This document shows positions 1-7,402 of a stretch of DNA of 35,062 nt, piece after piece (the stretch's first letter is position 1; every line of letters begins with the position of its first letter). The stretch spans positions 1 to 35,062 of the IMG/VR virus record IMGVR_UViG_3300033143_003178; one strand, given 5' to 3'. The translations under genes and the position numbers were made by a program. Below the pieces are notes generated by a model that worked only from the letters and a program-made list of their open reading frames with translations, was not told where the DNA came from and did not search any database. This stretch comes from a virus.

Positions 1-114
1 AATTAACAGAATACAATCGCCAAGATATAAAAAAACTCACAAAGACAGCAAAGCAAGTAATTCAAGAGTATGCAAGACTAAGAGATATTGACGAGCCTTG
101 CATATCGTGCAGAA
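1..114. repeat. Terminal direct repeat, left copy (circular join)
   Basis: These 114 bases are identical to 34949-35062. An open reading frame (ninG) is intact only if the two copies are merged, so they represent the same stretch of a circular map. It is either assembly overlap of a circularly permuted genome or, less likely, a physical short terminal repeat. Confidence 0.95.
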
Positions 115-407
115 AGCCAACAGCTAAACAATGGGATGGCGGTCACTTTATGAACGCAGAGTTTTATTCAGCAGTTAGATACAACACATTAAATATCAAT
201 AAACAGTGTAGCCACTGTAACGATTTTTCAGCATCAAACGCACTTAATTACAGAGTGCATCTAATAAAAAAAATAGGGCTAGAAAAAGTTGAATGGCTAG
301 AAAATCAAAAAAGCGTGGTTAAATATGATGCGGAATATTTAAACAAGCTAATAAAAACATTTCGTAAGAAGATTCGCAAAATAAAAAAAAGATACAATAA
401 TCAATAA
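1..407 (+). CDS. ninG: NinG/Rap-like recombination nuclease, C-terminal part (gene continues from 34795 across the circular join)
   Basis: The open frame enters from base 3. Its first codons are the same as those at the far end of the window, so this is the last 134 codons of a 186-residue protein starting at 34795. Visible here are CISC, then WDGGHF, then NINKQCSHCN, the zinc-binding HNH-like core of the lambda NinG (Rap) family, followed by a very basic tail rich in Lys and Arg. Lambda NinG (204 aa) promotes RecA-independent recombination. The whole protein is close to that length, so it looks intact. The first in-window ATG (150) would cut off the CISC motif and is not the real start. Confidence 0.9.
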   Translation, partial: LTEYNRQDIKKLTKTAKQVIQEYARLRDIDEPCISCRKPTAKQWDGGHFMNAEFYSAVRYNTLNINKQCSHCNDFSASNALNYRVHLIKKIGLEKVEWLENQKSVVKYDAEYLNKLIKTFRKKIRKIKKRYNNQ

Positions 408-455
408 TATAATGAAATACTCATTAAACTAAGGATTGATTAAGCTTTATTATCA

Positions 456-461
456 TATAAT
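456..461 (+). promoter_or_regulatory. Possible promoter before the small-gene run
   Basis: A TATAAT hexamer lies in an 85-base AT-rich gap after ninG, about 30 bases before the next start codon. There is no TGn extension and no well-spaced -35, so this is a weak call. Confidence 0.3.
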
Positions 462-492
462 TTTTTATATAAAGAATTGAAAGGCTTTAAAG

Positions 493-717
493 ATGGATTA
501 CGACTCATATTTAGATAGACAACTAGAAAAACACAACAACGAGCAAGAAATGGCAATTGAAGTTTCAAATTGTTGTGGTGAACAAATGATTGATGATTCA
601 GACATTTGTACTCATTGCGGTGAACATTGCGAAAGTTTACCACTTGGAGAGCATTTGTATAATGAAAAAGAAAATGCTGAATGTGATAAGGCGGATGAGT
701 TAAGGGGTGAATTATGA
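493..717 (+). CDS. Small acidic zinc-ribbon protein
   Basis: This 74-residue protein carries NCCGEQ at about residues 27-32 and CTHCGEHC at about 39-46, a pattern of paired cysteines expected to bind one zinc. The rest is acidic with no membrane segment. It starts the run of small overlapping genes after ninG, and its end overlaps the next start (ATG at 714). Function unknown; zinc ribbons of this size in phages are often DNA- or protein-binding adaptors. Confidence 0.65.
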   Translation: MDYDSYLDRQLEKHNNEQEMAIEVSNCCGEQMIDDSDICTHCGEHCESLPLGEHLYNEKENAECDKADELRGEL

Positions 718-884
718 GCAAAACTTACAATAACGCATTAGCTCATATTTTAAGAGCAAAAAAAGATGTTGAGACAAGACAATATAATCATCAAAGAAGA
801 TGTCATATAGGCGCGATTATGTGCCAAATAAGTATAGCAGCTGAGTTTTTAGACGATGCTTTAACTAGAATGGAGAACAGATGA
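714..884 (+). CDS. Hypothetical 56-residue protein
   Basis: The ATG overlaps the preceding stop and has AGGGGTG as ribosome-binding site. The product is a mostly helical, basic-to-neutral protein with two cysteines and no known motif. Its stop overlaps the ATG of the next gene (ATGA at 881), the tight packing typical of translated phage early genes. Confidence 0.55.
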   Translation: MSKTYNNALAHILRAKKDVETRQYNHQRRCHIGAIMCQISIAAEFLDDALTRMENR

Positions 885-1000
885 CAACCAAAGAACAGCT
901 AATAACTGTTTATAAATTAATGTCTGGGTGTATAATTTTACCTTGCTTTGAATACGAAAGTGAAAAAACTATCTTAAAAATGATTAAGGGGTTAAAATGA
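881..1000 (+). CDS. Hypothetical 39-residue protein
   Basis: A short frame joined to both neighbours by ATGA overlaps (881 and 997), so it is probably translationally coupled. The middle is moderately hydrophobic with two cysteines (MSGCIILPC). Function unknown. Confidence 0.45.
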   Translation: MTTKEQLITVYKLMSGCIILPCFEYESEKTILKMIKGLK

Positions 1001-1689
1001 TAACTAAAGATATGAAACATATCCCATCATTGTGTAAAGTTGTAAATACGAAGAAACAAGATTTTAACAATGGCTATATAGTTGCATCGGAAGAAGCTTA
1101 TGATTTGTTGATAGCTGATGGGTATAAACCATTTAGTTTTAACACTAAATATGGAAAAGATTATTTTGAAGTTGGTGGAGAAGCTCTACTAGATGTTAAA
1201 TTTCAAAGAGTGGTATTTACTAGTTTAGATAAACAATTCTACATAAACAATGGTAAACTTAGTTGGGATGAGCCAATTCAAATAAATTCAATGGAAGATT
1301 TAAACGGACTTCCGACAGAAGGAGAAGTTTTTTTATCTGAACCATCAAGAGAAATCAAACAAGATGATTATGTAACAAGTTATATACCTACAACAACGAA
1401 AACACTAACCATTACAGATAAAGATGGAAAAGTTTGCGGCGATTGTAGATTCAAGAATGATAAAAGAAAATGTCCAATGGCAGATCCAGAAGCTATGGCA
1501 GATAATAATTATTGTTATAACTGGTATGCAATAAAACCAAAATGGTATGAAGATGAAACAGCTAAAGATTTGCTTCAAAATATTAGAAAATATACAACAA
1601 AACCTATAGAGTATATTGATGATACCGAAGATGCTGAAAAGATATCAGACATTATAGAGATTTTAGACAGCTTATATTGTGAGAACTAA
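997..1689 (+). CDS. Hypothetical protein with a C-terminal four-cysteine motif
   Basis: This 230-residue protein starts in an ATGA overlap after AAGGGG. The N-terminal two thirds look like mixed alpha/beta. Near residues 146-172 the sequence has CGDCRF, then KCPM, then YCYNWY, a likely zinc site of the kind seen in many phage proteins that report themselves as hypothetical. No catalytic motif is visible. It is the largest gene in the small-gene run. Confidence 0.6.
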   Translation: MITKDMKHIPSLCKVVNTKKQDFNNGYIVASEEAYDLLIADGYKPFSFNTKYGKDYFEVGGEALLDVKFQRVVFTSLDKQFYINNGKLSWDEPIQINSMEDLNGLPTEGEVFLSEPSREIKQDDYVTSYIPTTTKTLTITDKDGKVCGDCRFKNDKRKCPMADPEAMADNNYCYNWYAIKPKWYEDETAKDLLQNIRKYTTKPIEYIDDTEDAEKISDIIEILDSLYCEN

Positions 1690-1690
1690 A

Positions 1691-2191
1691 ATGAGAATAT
1701 CAAAAAACGCTCATAAAGATATGATGATACTTGCATTTGTTCACGCACTACTAGAAGTATCAAAAGGTGGTCCACTTGAAGATGGATTGATACCAAGAGA
1801 TAATAAAAGTTTTAGAACCAATAAACGAATTGATAGCAGATTAGACACACTACAAATCAAGCTTAAAAATTCAATAGACGATATGTATAAACTAGGCGGT
1901 GATAACACTATCAAATGGATGAAAAATAATCTAAAAGATAGAGTAGGGAACACTTTGACTAAACTACAAGAAGAAACAGTTAACCTGGAACTTCTAGCAT
2001 TAAATGTATTGTATATCAACTTTTGCGATTATAGAGGCAACTTAAAACTAATGGCCTCTATGAAGTGGATAATTGACGATACAAAGTATATTTTAGACAC
2101 TATGGATCTGTTTGCAAAAACTGCTGCATCTAAAATAGAGGGTGAAATGTATAATGCTTCAATTGATTGTATACAAAGGATTAAAAGATGA
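1691..2191 (+). CDS. Hypothetical helical protein
   Basis: The chosen ATG directly follows the preceding stop. An in-frame GTG 12 bases upstream is possible. The 166-residue product is predominantly helical, with repeated heptad-like stretches in the middle, and has no recognised domain. Its end overlaps the ATG of a small membrane protein at 2188. Confidence 0.55.
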   Translation: MRISKNAHKDMMILAFVHALLEVSKGGPLEDGLIPRDNKSFRTNKRIDSRLDTLQIKLKNSIDDMYKLGGDNTIKWMKNNLKDRVGNTLTKLQEETVNLELLALNVLYINFCDYRGNLKLMASMKWIIDDTKYILDTMDLFAKTAASKIEGEMYNASIDCIQRIKR

Positions 2192-2307
2192 AAGATTATA
2201 AGAAAAGTAATATAATTGGCGATTGTTTATTTTTAGTTTTTGCAATAGTAGCAATAGGAAGTTTTATGGTTTTTGCATTTAATTTAATAGGTGATTTAAT
2301 TGCTTAA
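2188..2307 (+). CDS. Small membrane protein, 39 residues
   Basis: The frame reads MKDYKKSNIIGDCLF followed by about 22 hydrophobic residues, so it is a single-span protein with a charged N terminus. It starts after AAAGGATTAAAAG in an ATGA overlap with the gene before it, and its 3' end overlaps the next gene. Function unknown. Confidence 0.5.
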   Translation: MKDYKKSNIIGDCLFLVFAIVAIGSFMVFAFNLIGDLIA

Positions 2308-2539
2308 ATGGATCAAGAATAAAATCTGGTGGTATATGTACAGAAAATATTTAAAAACAGAGGCTTGGCAGATAATAAGAAATAAGGCTTTAGTTCGTGA
2401 TTTATGTTTATGTCAAGAGTGTGGAAGCAAAAAGCGGTTAGAAGTTCACCATTTAACTTATAAAAGAGTTGGAAAAGAATTACTTTCAGATCTGAAAACA
2501 TTATGCCGAAAATGTCACTTAAAACAGCATAATAAATAA
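2300..2539 (+). CDS. Small HNH endonuclease
   Basis: The 79-residue product matches the compact phage HNH nucleases: YLKTEAWQIIRNKAL, a CQEC zinc knuckle, LEVHHLTYKRVG (catalytic His pair), then LCRKCHLKQH. Proteins of this type (HK97 gp74 family) assist terminase during cos or headful packaging. Here the gene is about 3.2 kb upstream of the terminase genes but in the same direction, so a packaging role is plausible and not proven. The start is TTG at 2300 with AGGTG upstream; the in-frame ATG at 2336 is an alternative that would still keep the HNH core. Confidence 0.85.
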   Translation: MLKWIKNKIWWYMYRKYLKTEAWQIIRNKALVRDLCLCQECGSKKRLEVHHLTYKRVGKELLSDLKTLCRKCHLKQHNK

Positions 2540-2555
2540 TATTTCATTAAAATTA

Positions 2556-2564
2556 TGATATAAT
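2556..2564 (+). promoter_or_regulatory. Extended -10 promoter TGATATAAT
   Basis: TG-A-TATAAT within AAAATTATGATATAATAC, followed 19 bases later by an ATG. It is nearly identical to the elements at 7368, 11925, 18053 and 18953. There is no -35 consensus, as is usual for sigma-70 promoters of Campylobacterota. Confidence 0.75.
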
Positions 2565-2582
2565 ACAATAAAAAGAGATTAA

Positions 2583-2891
2583 ATGAACACAAAAATATCA
2601 AAAGAGGGAATTGCGAAAACTTTCGGTTATGGTAATTACACAAGCTTTAATGCGTGGAAGAAAACACCGGAACTTATTGCAAGATTCGATTGGTTAAAAA
2701 CAAGTGCGATTTTAATCAAGAATGGGTTTAATTATTTTGAAGTACTTGGTTTAGCTGATAAAAATAAAGATCTTTCAGATGAAAACCAAGTTTTAAAAGA
2801 CGAAATAATAGAGCTTACAGATGCGATCAACAAACACGCTGATAAAATGGAAGCACTTCAAGATATTCAAAACGGAATAAGAGCCTCGTAA
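2583..2891 (+). CDS. Possible DNA-binding protein with C-terminal coiled coil
   Basis: The first gene behind the promoter at 2556, 102 residues. The N-terminal half (ISKEGIAKTFGYGNYTSF) looks like a small helix-turn-helix of a type found in Campylobacterota phage and prophage proteins, and residues about 62-98 form a charged heptad helix. It could be a transcription regulator of the small-gene run, but I recognise no specific family. Confidence 0.5.
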   Translation: MNTKISKEGIAKTFGYGNYTSFNAWKKTPELIARFDWLKTSAILIKNGFNYFEVLGLADKNKDLSDENQVLKDEIIELTDAINKHADKMEALQDIQNGIRAS

Positions 2892-3052
2892 TGAAAAAGC
2901 AAAAGTGGAAAGAATTGGCTTTAAGGTTAGCAGGAGAAAACAACATGCTAAAAAATCAAAATAAAATGATGAAAGATAAAGCAGCAATGAGCCACGAAAT
3001 AGGTGCTTTTATTTATGAAGAAATCGCGAAAGTGATCGCAACAAAACAATAG
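2891..3052 (+). CDS. Hypothetical helical protein, 53 residues
   Basis: It begins in a TAATG overlap with the preceding gene. It is a Lys- and Met-rich amphipathic helix with no cysteine and no membrane segment. Coupling suggests it partners with the preceding coiled-coil protein. Function unknown. Confidence 0.5.
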   Translation: MKKQKWKELALRLAGENNMLKNQNKMMKDKAAMSHEIGAFIYEEIAKVIATKQ

Positions 3053-3104
3053 GTCCAGGTGGAAGCCAAATCCGAAACAGCAAATTATGCAAAGGAGCAA
3101 ATAA

Positions 3105-3332
3105 ATGTTTGATGGAGAAAATGAAGAAAATGAAACAACAGAAGAAGAAGTTGTAACGTTAGCACCATTCACACTAGATGATGCAGAAGAAGAGCTGAAA
3201 GCGTGTTCTTTATGTGAACACAAACCAAATTGTGCAATCATAGCTTTTGTAAACAAACTATCATTAAAACGTGACGGTAAAGTTGCAAATGACGAATTTA
3301 ATTGCAATATCTTTAAAGAGTTACAAGATTAG
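3105..3332 (+). CDS. Acidic protein with cysteine cluster
   Basis: A 75-residue protein after AAAGGAGC. The first third is very acidic (runs of Glu), then ACSLCEHKPNC and a later NC form a possible zinc site. Its stop codon is the first base triplet of the duplicated hairpin element at 3330. Function unknown. Confidence 0.55.
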   Translation: MFDGENEENETTEEEVVTLAPFTLDDAEEELKACSLCEHKPNCAIIAFVNKLSLKRDGKVANDEFNCNIFKELQD

Positions 3333-3374
3333 ATTTATAGAGCATCTATGGGGTGCTTTATTAAGTCTAATAAA
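3330..3374 (+). repeat. Intergenic hairpin element, copy 1
   Basis: Stem AGCATC (3341-3346) pairs with GGTGCT (3352-3357), extended by outer pairs to about 9 bp with two G-U wobbles, and is followed by TTTATTAAGTCTAATA. The segment aligns over about 43 bases (roughly 37 identical) with 14050-14093. Both copies sit between a stop codon and the next ATG, so they may be weak terminators or mRNA-processing hairpins. Confidence 0.7.
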
Positions 3375-3388
3375 AAAGGAATTTAAAA

Positions 3389-3613
3389 ATGGATTATATA
3401 GCTTCAAGTGATATAAAAGATAAAAACGGAACATTCGTAAATCAAGGCGATATAATAAACTTTTCGTTCAATGGCGTTTCAGCAGTTGGAATTGTAAGAT
3501 ATACAGAGGGAAGTTTTTTTGTAGACACTCCAAACAATAGCCCATTAAGTTGCTTTTTATCACAACTAAAAGAACTGGCCGGTGATTTTGAAGTAACCGG
3601 AAACATTTACTAA
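3389..3613 (+). CDS. Hypothetical small beta-rich protein
   Basis: 74 residues starting 15 bases after the hairpin element, with AAGGAAT as ribosome-binding site. Alternating hydrophobic and polar residues around DIINFSFNGVSAVGIVRY suggest a small beta barrel. No family recognised. Confidence 0.55.
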   Translation: MDYIASSDIKDKNGTFVNQGDIINFSFNGVSAVGIVRYTEGSFFVDTPNNSPLSCFLSQLKELAGDFEVTGNIY

Positions 3614-3623
3614 AAGGGAAGTT

Positions 3624-4106
3624 ATGAAAACATTATTAATTTTAATTCTAGCTTTTTTTATCATAGGCTGTGAAGAACCAACTAAAAATGAAATAGAGTT
3701 CGACATTTGGGAATATTATTCACCGAACAAAACAACTGACACAACTTACGATATGTTCACTTATTCAAACGGAACACTATCGGGAAGCTATTATAATTAT
3801 ATAAACATACATAGTGAGTATACAGACACAAAAAGCATAGTATCGACAGAATACGCAGTTATAAGTGTTTATGAAAAAAAAGATGATGAAGTCTTAATAA
3901 ATAATGTACCTTACGCAAGGTATGTAAAAAAAGGCGATTCAACAAGAGACAATTGTATTGTGCAAGAAAATTCAACAGTTGAGGTTTTAAAAATTTCTTG
4001 TGAAGATACATCAATAATAATTCACTATGAAAGATTTAACGGACTTTTAGAAAAAACCACAGAAACAGAATTTGAAACAATAGTTATAAAGAGATATGAT
4101 GATTGA
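3624..4106 (+). CDS. Phage-encoded lipoprotein
   Basis: A 160-residue protein with MKTLLILILAFFIIGC at the N terminus: a positively charged start, a hydrophobic run and a lipobox with the acceptor Cys at residue 16. The residue after it is Glu, so outer-membrane sorting is possible. The mature part is acidic, beta-rich and has two further cysteines (about residues 112 and 125) that could pair. Ribosome-binding site AAGGGAAG. Phage lipoproteins outside the lysis module often act in superinfection exclusion or host-surface conversion. That role is inference; no specific family is recognised. Confidence 0.7.
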   Translation: MKTLLILILAFFIIGCEEPTKNEIEFDIWEYYSPNKTTDTTYDMFTYSNGTLSGSYYNYINIHSEYTDTKSIVSTEYAVISVYEKKDDEVLINNVPYARYVKKGDSTRDNCIVQENSTVEVLKISCEDTSIIIHYERFNGLLEKTTETEFETIVIKRYDD

Positions 4107-4272
4107 TCTATTTTTTATCTACATTCTAACTAAGCCACAACTAAACAACTACACTTGCACACCAAAGCAATTAAAAGCAGCAAGTGAAGTATTTATGCCA
4201 TGTAGAGGTGAAAAGCATTTTAGCGAGTGTTATGAAGCGAGCATTAGAGATTATTGTGAGGTGCGAAGATGA
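4096..4272 (+). CDS. Hypothetical cysteine-containing small protein
   Basis: A 58-residue frame overlapping the lipoprotein gene end and ending in an ATGA overlap with the next gene. It has a short hydrophobic N terminus (MMIDLFFIYIL) and four cysteines (C21, C36, C45, C54), so it may be exported and disulfide-bonded. The second ATG (4099) may be the true start. Function unknown. Confidence 0.5.
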   Translation: MMIDLFFIYILTKPQLNNYTCTPKQLKAASEVFMPCRGEKHFSECYEASIRDYCEVRR

Positions 4273-4481
4273 ATTGGTTTGAATTATTATATAGAAAATA
4301 CGAAGTTAAATTTTTAGGAAAAAAATATTGTTCAATGACTTCACGAAATGGACACGATTTTGAATTTACGCACGGAAATAATAAACACGGACTAGAAAGA
4401 TTAGTATTCTTTAAATGTACAGTTTGCGGGCAAAAAGCTTATGCAGACGCAACAGGTATGTTGATGAAAGCAGATTTGTGA
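4269..4481 (+). CDS. Hypothetical protein with a CxxC motif
   Basis: A 70-residue protein overlapping both neighbours (ATGA at 4269, TGATG at 4479). A single CTVCG knuckle after a His-rich stretch (GHDFEFTHGNNKHG) resembles half of a zinc ribbon. Function unknown. Confidence 0.55.
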   Translation: MNWFELLYRKYEVKFLGKKYCSMTSRNGHDFEFTHGNNKHGLERLVFFKCTVCGQKAYADATGMLMKADL

Positions 4482-4753
4482 TGACACAACTATACAAAGC
4501 AACTCTAATAAAACCATTCATAGGAACATCTGCCGACATAGGGCGAAAGATAAATTGCCACTACAATAGCATTATAAACAAACTAAGTAGAGGCGAAAAC
4601 GAAATCAACGGGTTTAAAATAGTAGAACTAAGCGACAATCACACAGTAACAGAAACAATCGACATTAGTAATCTATCTTTGAATCAATTAGAGATATTAA
4701 AAGATAATGTTTATCAAGCGATTAGAAACTTTGAAAGGGTTAAAGATGAATAG
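4481..4753 (+). CDS. Possible small DNA-binding regulator
   Basis: The start at 4481 is in a TGATG overlap, which is preferred over an earlier in-frame ATG that would run through the previous gene. The 90-residue product has FIGTSADIGRKINCHYNSIINKL, which reads like a helix-turn-helix, then a short linker and a C-terminal helix. A DNA-binding role is inference. Confidence 0.5.
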   Translation: MTQLYKATLIKPFIGTSADIGRKINCHYNSIINKLSRGENEINGFKIVELSDNHTVTETIDISNLSLNQLEILKDNVYQAIRNFERVKDE

Positions 4754-5147
4754 AGAAATAAGAAATAGGATACTAAAAAAGTTTAAATATAATAAAAAGG
4801 TAAAAGTGAAATCAAAAAAGAGTATAGAGTTTATAGGTAACTACAAATGCCACTTAAATAGCTTATCTTATGCAATGAAATACACAGGTAAAGTAAAGTG
4901 TATAGTTGGAGGGGTGCAAGTATTTACAGACTGTGTAGTTGCTCATTTTGTAGTAAAATTGAAAGATGGAACATTTGTAGACCCCACTTATGGGAATATG
5001 TCGGAAATGTATGAAAGTTTTATAGTAGTTAAAAAATACAAGATAAAAGATTTCGAGCCGCTTGACGCACTTATGAATATGAAAAGAACTATATATAATC
5101 AACTGACAAAAAAGCAACAAGAAGAAGAAACAATCAATGAGTTTTAA
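4746..5147 (+). CDS. Possible papain-like or transglutaminase-like cysteine protein
   Basis: The ATG overlaps the end of the preceding gene. The 133-residue protein has a basic N terminus, then YKCHLNSLSYA, a beta region, AHFVVKLKDG and FVDPTYG. Cys, His and Asp in this order and context are what a minimal papain-like fold presents as its catalytic triad. Phages carry small proteins of this layout with unknown targets. I see the residues directly; the enzymatic role is inference. It could equally be an inactive scaffold. Confidence 0.5.
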   Translation: MNREIRNRILKKFKYNKKVKVKSKKSIEFIGNYKCHLNSLSYAMKYTGKVKCIVGGVQVFTDCVVAHFVVKLKDGTFVDPTYGNMSEMYESFIVVKKYKIKDFEPLDALMNMKRTIYNQLTKKQQEEETINEF

Positions 5148-5156
5148 GGATAATAA

Positions 5157-5312
5157 ATAAAACAAGCACTAATAACACTAGCAACAACACTACTTGCAAT
5201 TTTTATCACTTGGATAACTTACACAACATACGATAATGCAATAAATGTAAAAGTAAACGAAACTAACATAAATCATATTTATCCAGTGTTGCAAGAACAT
5301 TCAGAGAGGTAG
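5157..5312 (+). CDS. Possible small membrane protein with an ATA start
   Basis: An open frame of 51 codons has no ATG, GTG or TTG near its beginning. It starts with ATA AAA CAA GCA, six bases after a good AAGGAT ribosome-binding site. The N-terminal 20 residues (KQALITLATTLLAIFITWI) form a membrane segment, and the frame ends four bases before the next gene. Either ATA is used as a start, or this is a gene that lost its ATG. Confidence 0.35.
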   Translation: MKQALITLATTLLAIFITWITYTTYDNAINVKVNETNINHIYPVLQEHSER

Positions 5313-5316
5313 CAAG

Positions 5317-5529
5317 ATGGCTAAAAGTACATTTGAAATAAAAATAACTCCCAAAATGCTTCAAGATGCTATGAAAAGCGCAGTAAAGATTTGGAGCAAA
5401 TCAAACAAAGAAAAAATAAATGATAGTAGATATTTGTTAAACGCTTATGTGTTCGCTGATACACAGATGGCACAAGATATTGCAGTTGAAATGATGAAAT
5501 ACAATAAAGGGCTTTCATTTAATGGCTAA
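5317..5529 (+). CDS. Hypothetical 70-residue protein before terminase
   Basis: A helical, Lys-rich protein starting after GAGAGG. Its end overlaps the small-terminase ATG (5522), so it probably belongs to the packaging operon. No motif recognised. Confidence 0.6.
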   Translation: MAKSTFEIKITPKMLQDAMKSAVKIWSKSNKEKINDSRYLLNAYVFADTQMAQDIAVEMMKYNKGLSFNG

Positions 5530-6049
5530 ACTAACTGATAAGCAAAAAGAGTTAATAATTGCCGATTACCATACTAACAATTTTAGTCAAAGAGAATTAG
5601 CAAAAAAATATAATGTATCAGTTGGAACAGTCAGTAAGCTAACAAAAGAAGTCAACCCAAAAAATGAACACTTAGTGAACGCTCAAATGTCTATTTTATC
5701 GGCTCAAAGTGAGCTTTCAAATGAACAGATGAACGCAATAATGAACACTGCACAAGATAAGCTAAGGCGAGAAAACTTAATTTATGGGAACGCTGAATTG
5801 ATGGCAAGTAAAGTTCCCGATATTATAAACTCTTTCATTATAGAAAATGAAGATACAGAAACAGGCGAAGTAACAAAAAAATTTATAATGGGTGCTAAAG
5901 CGTTGAGAGAACTTGCAGAAGCGAATGATAAGTTATCAATCACTTTAAAAGTAGCAGATAGACACGCTCCAAAAACAGAGATAACCAACACTAATGCACA
6001 GCAAAACAACGAAACAACCGAAATACAAGTGACACGAATTGGTAGCTAA
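5522..6049 (+). CDS. terS: Terminase small subunit
   Basis: A 175-residue protein with an N-terminal helix-turn-helix (QRELAKKYNVSVGTVSKLTKE, about residues 23-43), a long helical middle for oligomerisation and a polar Asn/Gln-rich tail. This is the usual TerS plan: the ring binds the packaging start site through the HTH and hands DNA to the large subunit. It directly overlaps the large-terminase gene and the upstream gene, so all three are likely co-translated. Confidence 0.85.
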   Translation: MAKLTDKQKELIIADYHTNNFSQRELAKKYNVSVGTVSKLTKEVNPKNEHLVNAQMSILSAQSELSNEQMNAIMNTAQDKLRRENLIYGNAELMASKVPDIINSFIIENEDTETGEVTKKFIMGAKALRELAEANDKLSITLKVADRHAPKTEITNTNAQQNNETTEIQVTRIGS

Positions 6050-7301
6050 TATTGATTTGCTCCCATCGCAAGATGACTTTGTATTCAGTCCGTACCCATT
6101 CCCACTTATAAAAGGCGGCTTAGGAAGCGGAAAAACAAGAGCAGGAACCTTTAGAACAGTTATCCAGTCGCTACAAGACATGGAGGCAAATTTAGCGTAC
6201 TATATGCCAAGTTATGACTTATTAGAACTAAGAGCAAAACCGGGAATAATGGAAGATTTAGAATTATGTAATATCCCATACAAAGAATTGAAATCTAGAA
6301 ACATTATAAAAGTTGAGGGCAGAGGGGACATAATATTTAGAAGCTACGACAGACCAGAGCGAATTGTCGCCTATGAGGTGGCTCATTCGGTTGTCGATGA
6401 ATTAGACACAATACCTTTTGAAAAAGCCTCTTATGTATGGCGAAAGATAACGGAACGAAATAGACAAGAAACTGCATATATGAGAGCTAATAATATAAGA
6501 AACTCTTTAGGATGTGTAACCACTCCCGACAACGGTGTAAATGGTTTTGTTTATGACAAATGGGTAAAAAAGAAGCAAAAAGGTTATGAGATTTATACGG
6601 CTTCAACATACGACAACCCATTTTTACCAGATGATTACATTCAAAACATTTTAAACAACTATGATCCAATAATGGCAGATTTATACCTAAAGGGCGAATT
6701 TGTTTCACTTAACACAAATAAAATATATCACTTTTTTAGTAGAAAAAAACACCACACAAATAGAGTATTAACTCCAAACGATAAGTTTATATACATAGGT
6801 CAAGATTTCAACATCGGGGGCTGTACTTCAAGCGTATGGATCATTGAAAAGAATATACCAATAATGGTCGATGAATTAATTTCGCACGATACCTATGACT
6901 TGATAAACAATTTAAAAAACAGATATTATGGAAAAACAATTGAAATATGCCCAGATGCAAGTGGTAATCAAGGCTCAACAAATGCAACTCAATCAGATAT
7001 TGCACTTTTGAGAGCAGCGGGCTTCTCTATAAATGCACCACTAAGTAATCCCGCGGTGAGAGATAGAATAAACAGTGTTAATGGCTTACAAGCTCACGAT
7101 ATGTTTCTAATTAACACCGACAAATGCCCTGAACACACACACGCTTTAGAGAATCAAGGCTATGATATTAAAGGACAACCCGAAAAATGGAATGAACATC
7201 CTGCAATTGATGATTTTAATGATGATATGGGTTACTTTATTAATCGCAAATTTGGACTAACTAAACCGGTTGTATCAAGTTATAACGAAAGAATGGTATA
7301 A
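6039..7301 (+). CDS. terL: Terminase large subunit
   Basis: A 420-residue packaging ATPase and nuclease. Walker A is GGLGSGKT (residues 26-33) and Walker B is HSVVDELD with D120 and E121. The RNase H-like nuclease half has its acidic residues in IGQDFN (D256), CPDASGN (D306) and the IDDFNDD cluster (D391-D396). The start is TTG at 6039, overlapping terS; a second TTG 15 bases on is possible, and no ATG lies before Walker A. Length and motif order are complete. Confidence 0.93.
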   Translation: MVANIDLLPSQDDFVFSPYPFPLIKGGLGSGKTRAGTFRTVIQSLQDMEANLAYYMPSYDLLELRAKPGIMEDLELCNIPYKELKSRNIIKVEGRGDIIFRSYDRPERIVAYEVAHSVVDELDTIPFEKASYVWRKITERNRQETAYMRANNIRNSLGCVTTPDNGVNGFVYDKWVKKKQKGYEIYTASTYDNPFLPDDYIQNILNNYDPIMADLYLKGEFVSLNTNKIYHFFSRKKHHTNRVLTPNDKFIYIGQDFNIGGCTSSVWIIEKNIPIMVDELISHDTYDLINNLKNRYYGKTIEICPDASGNQGSTNATQSDIALLRAAGFSINAPLSNPAVRDRINSVNGLQAHDMFLINTDKCPEHTHALENQGYDIKGQPEKWNEHPAIDDFNDDMGYFINRKFGLTKPVVSSYNERMV

Positions 7302-7367
7302 AATTAAACCTCGTAAAATAGGGCACAAAATGGACTTTGATACCATAGTGGAATAAACTTTTAATTA

Positions 7368-7376
7368 TGATATAAT
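7368..7376 (+). promoter_or_regulatory. Extended -10 promoter TGATATAAT
   Basis: Lies in the 101-base gap after the large terminase, 26 bases before the next ATG, in TTAATTATGATATAATTAC. It starts a transcript for the virion protein, portal and head genes. Confidence 0.75.
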
Positions 7377-7402
7377 TACACAACAATAAAGAAAGAGGTC
7401 AC

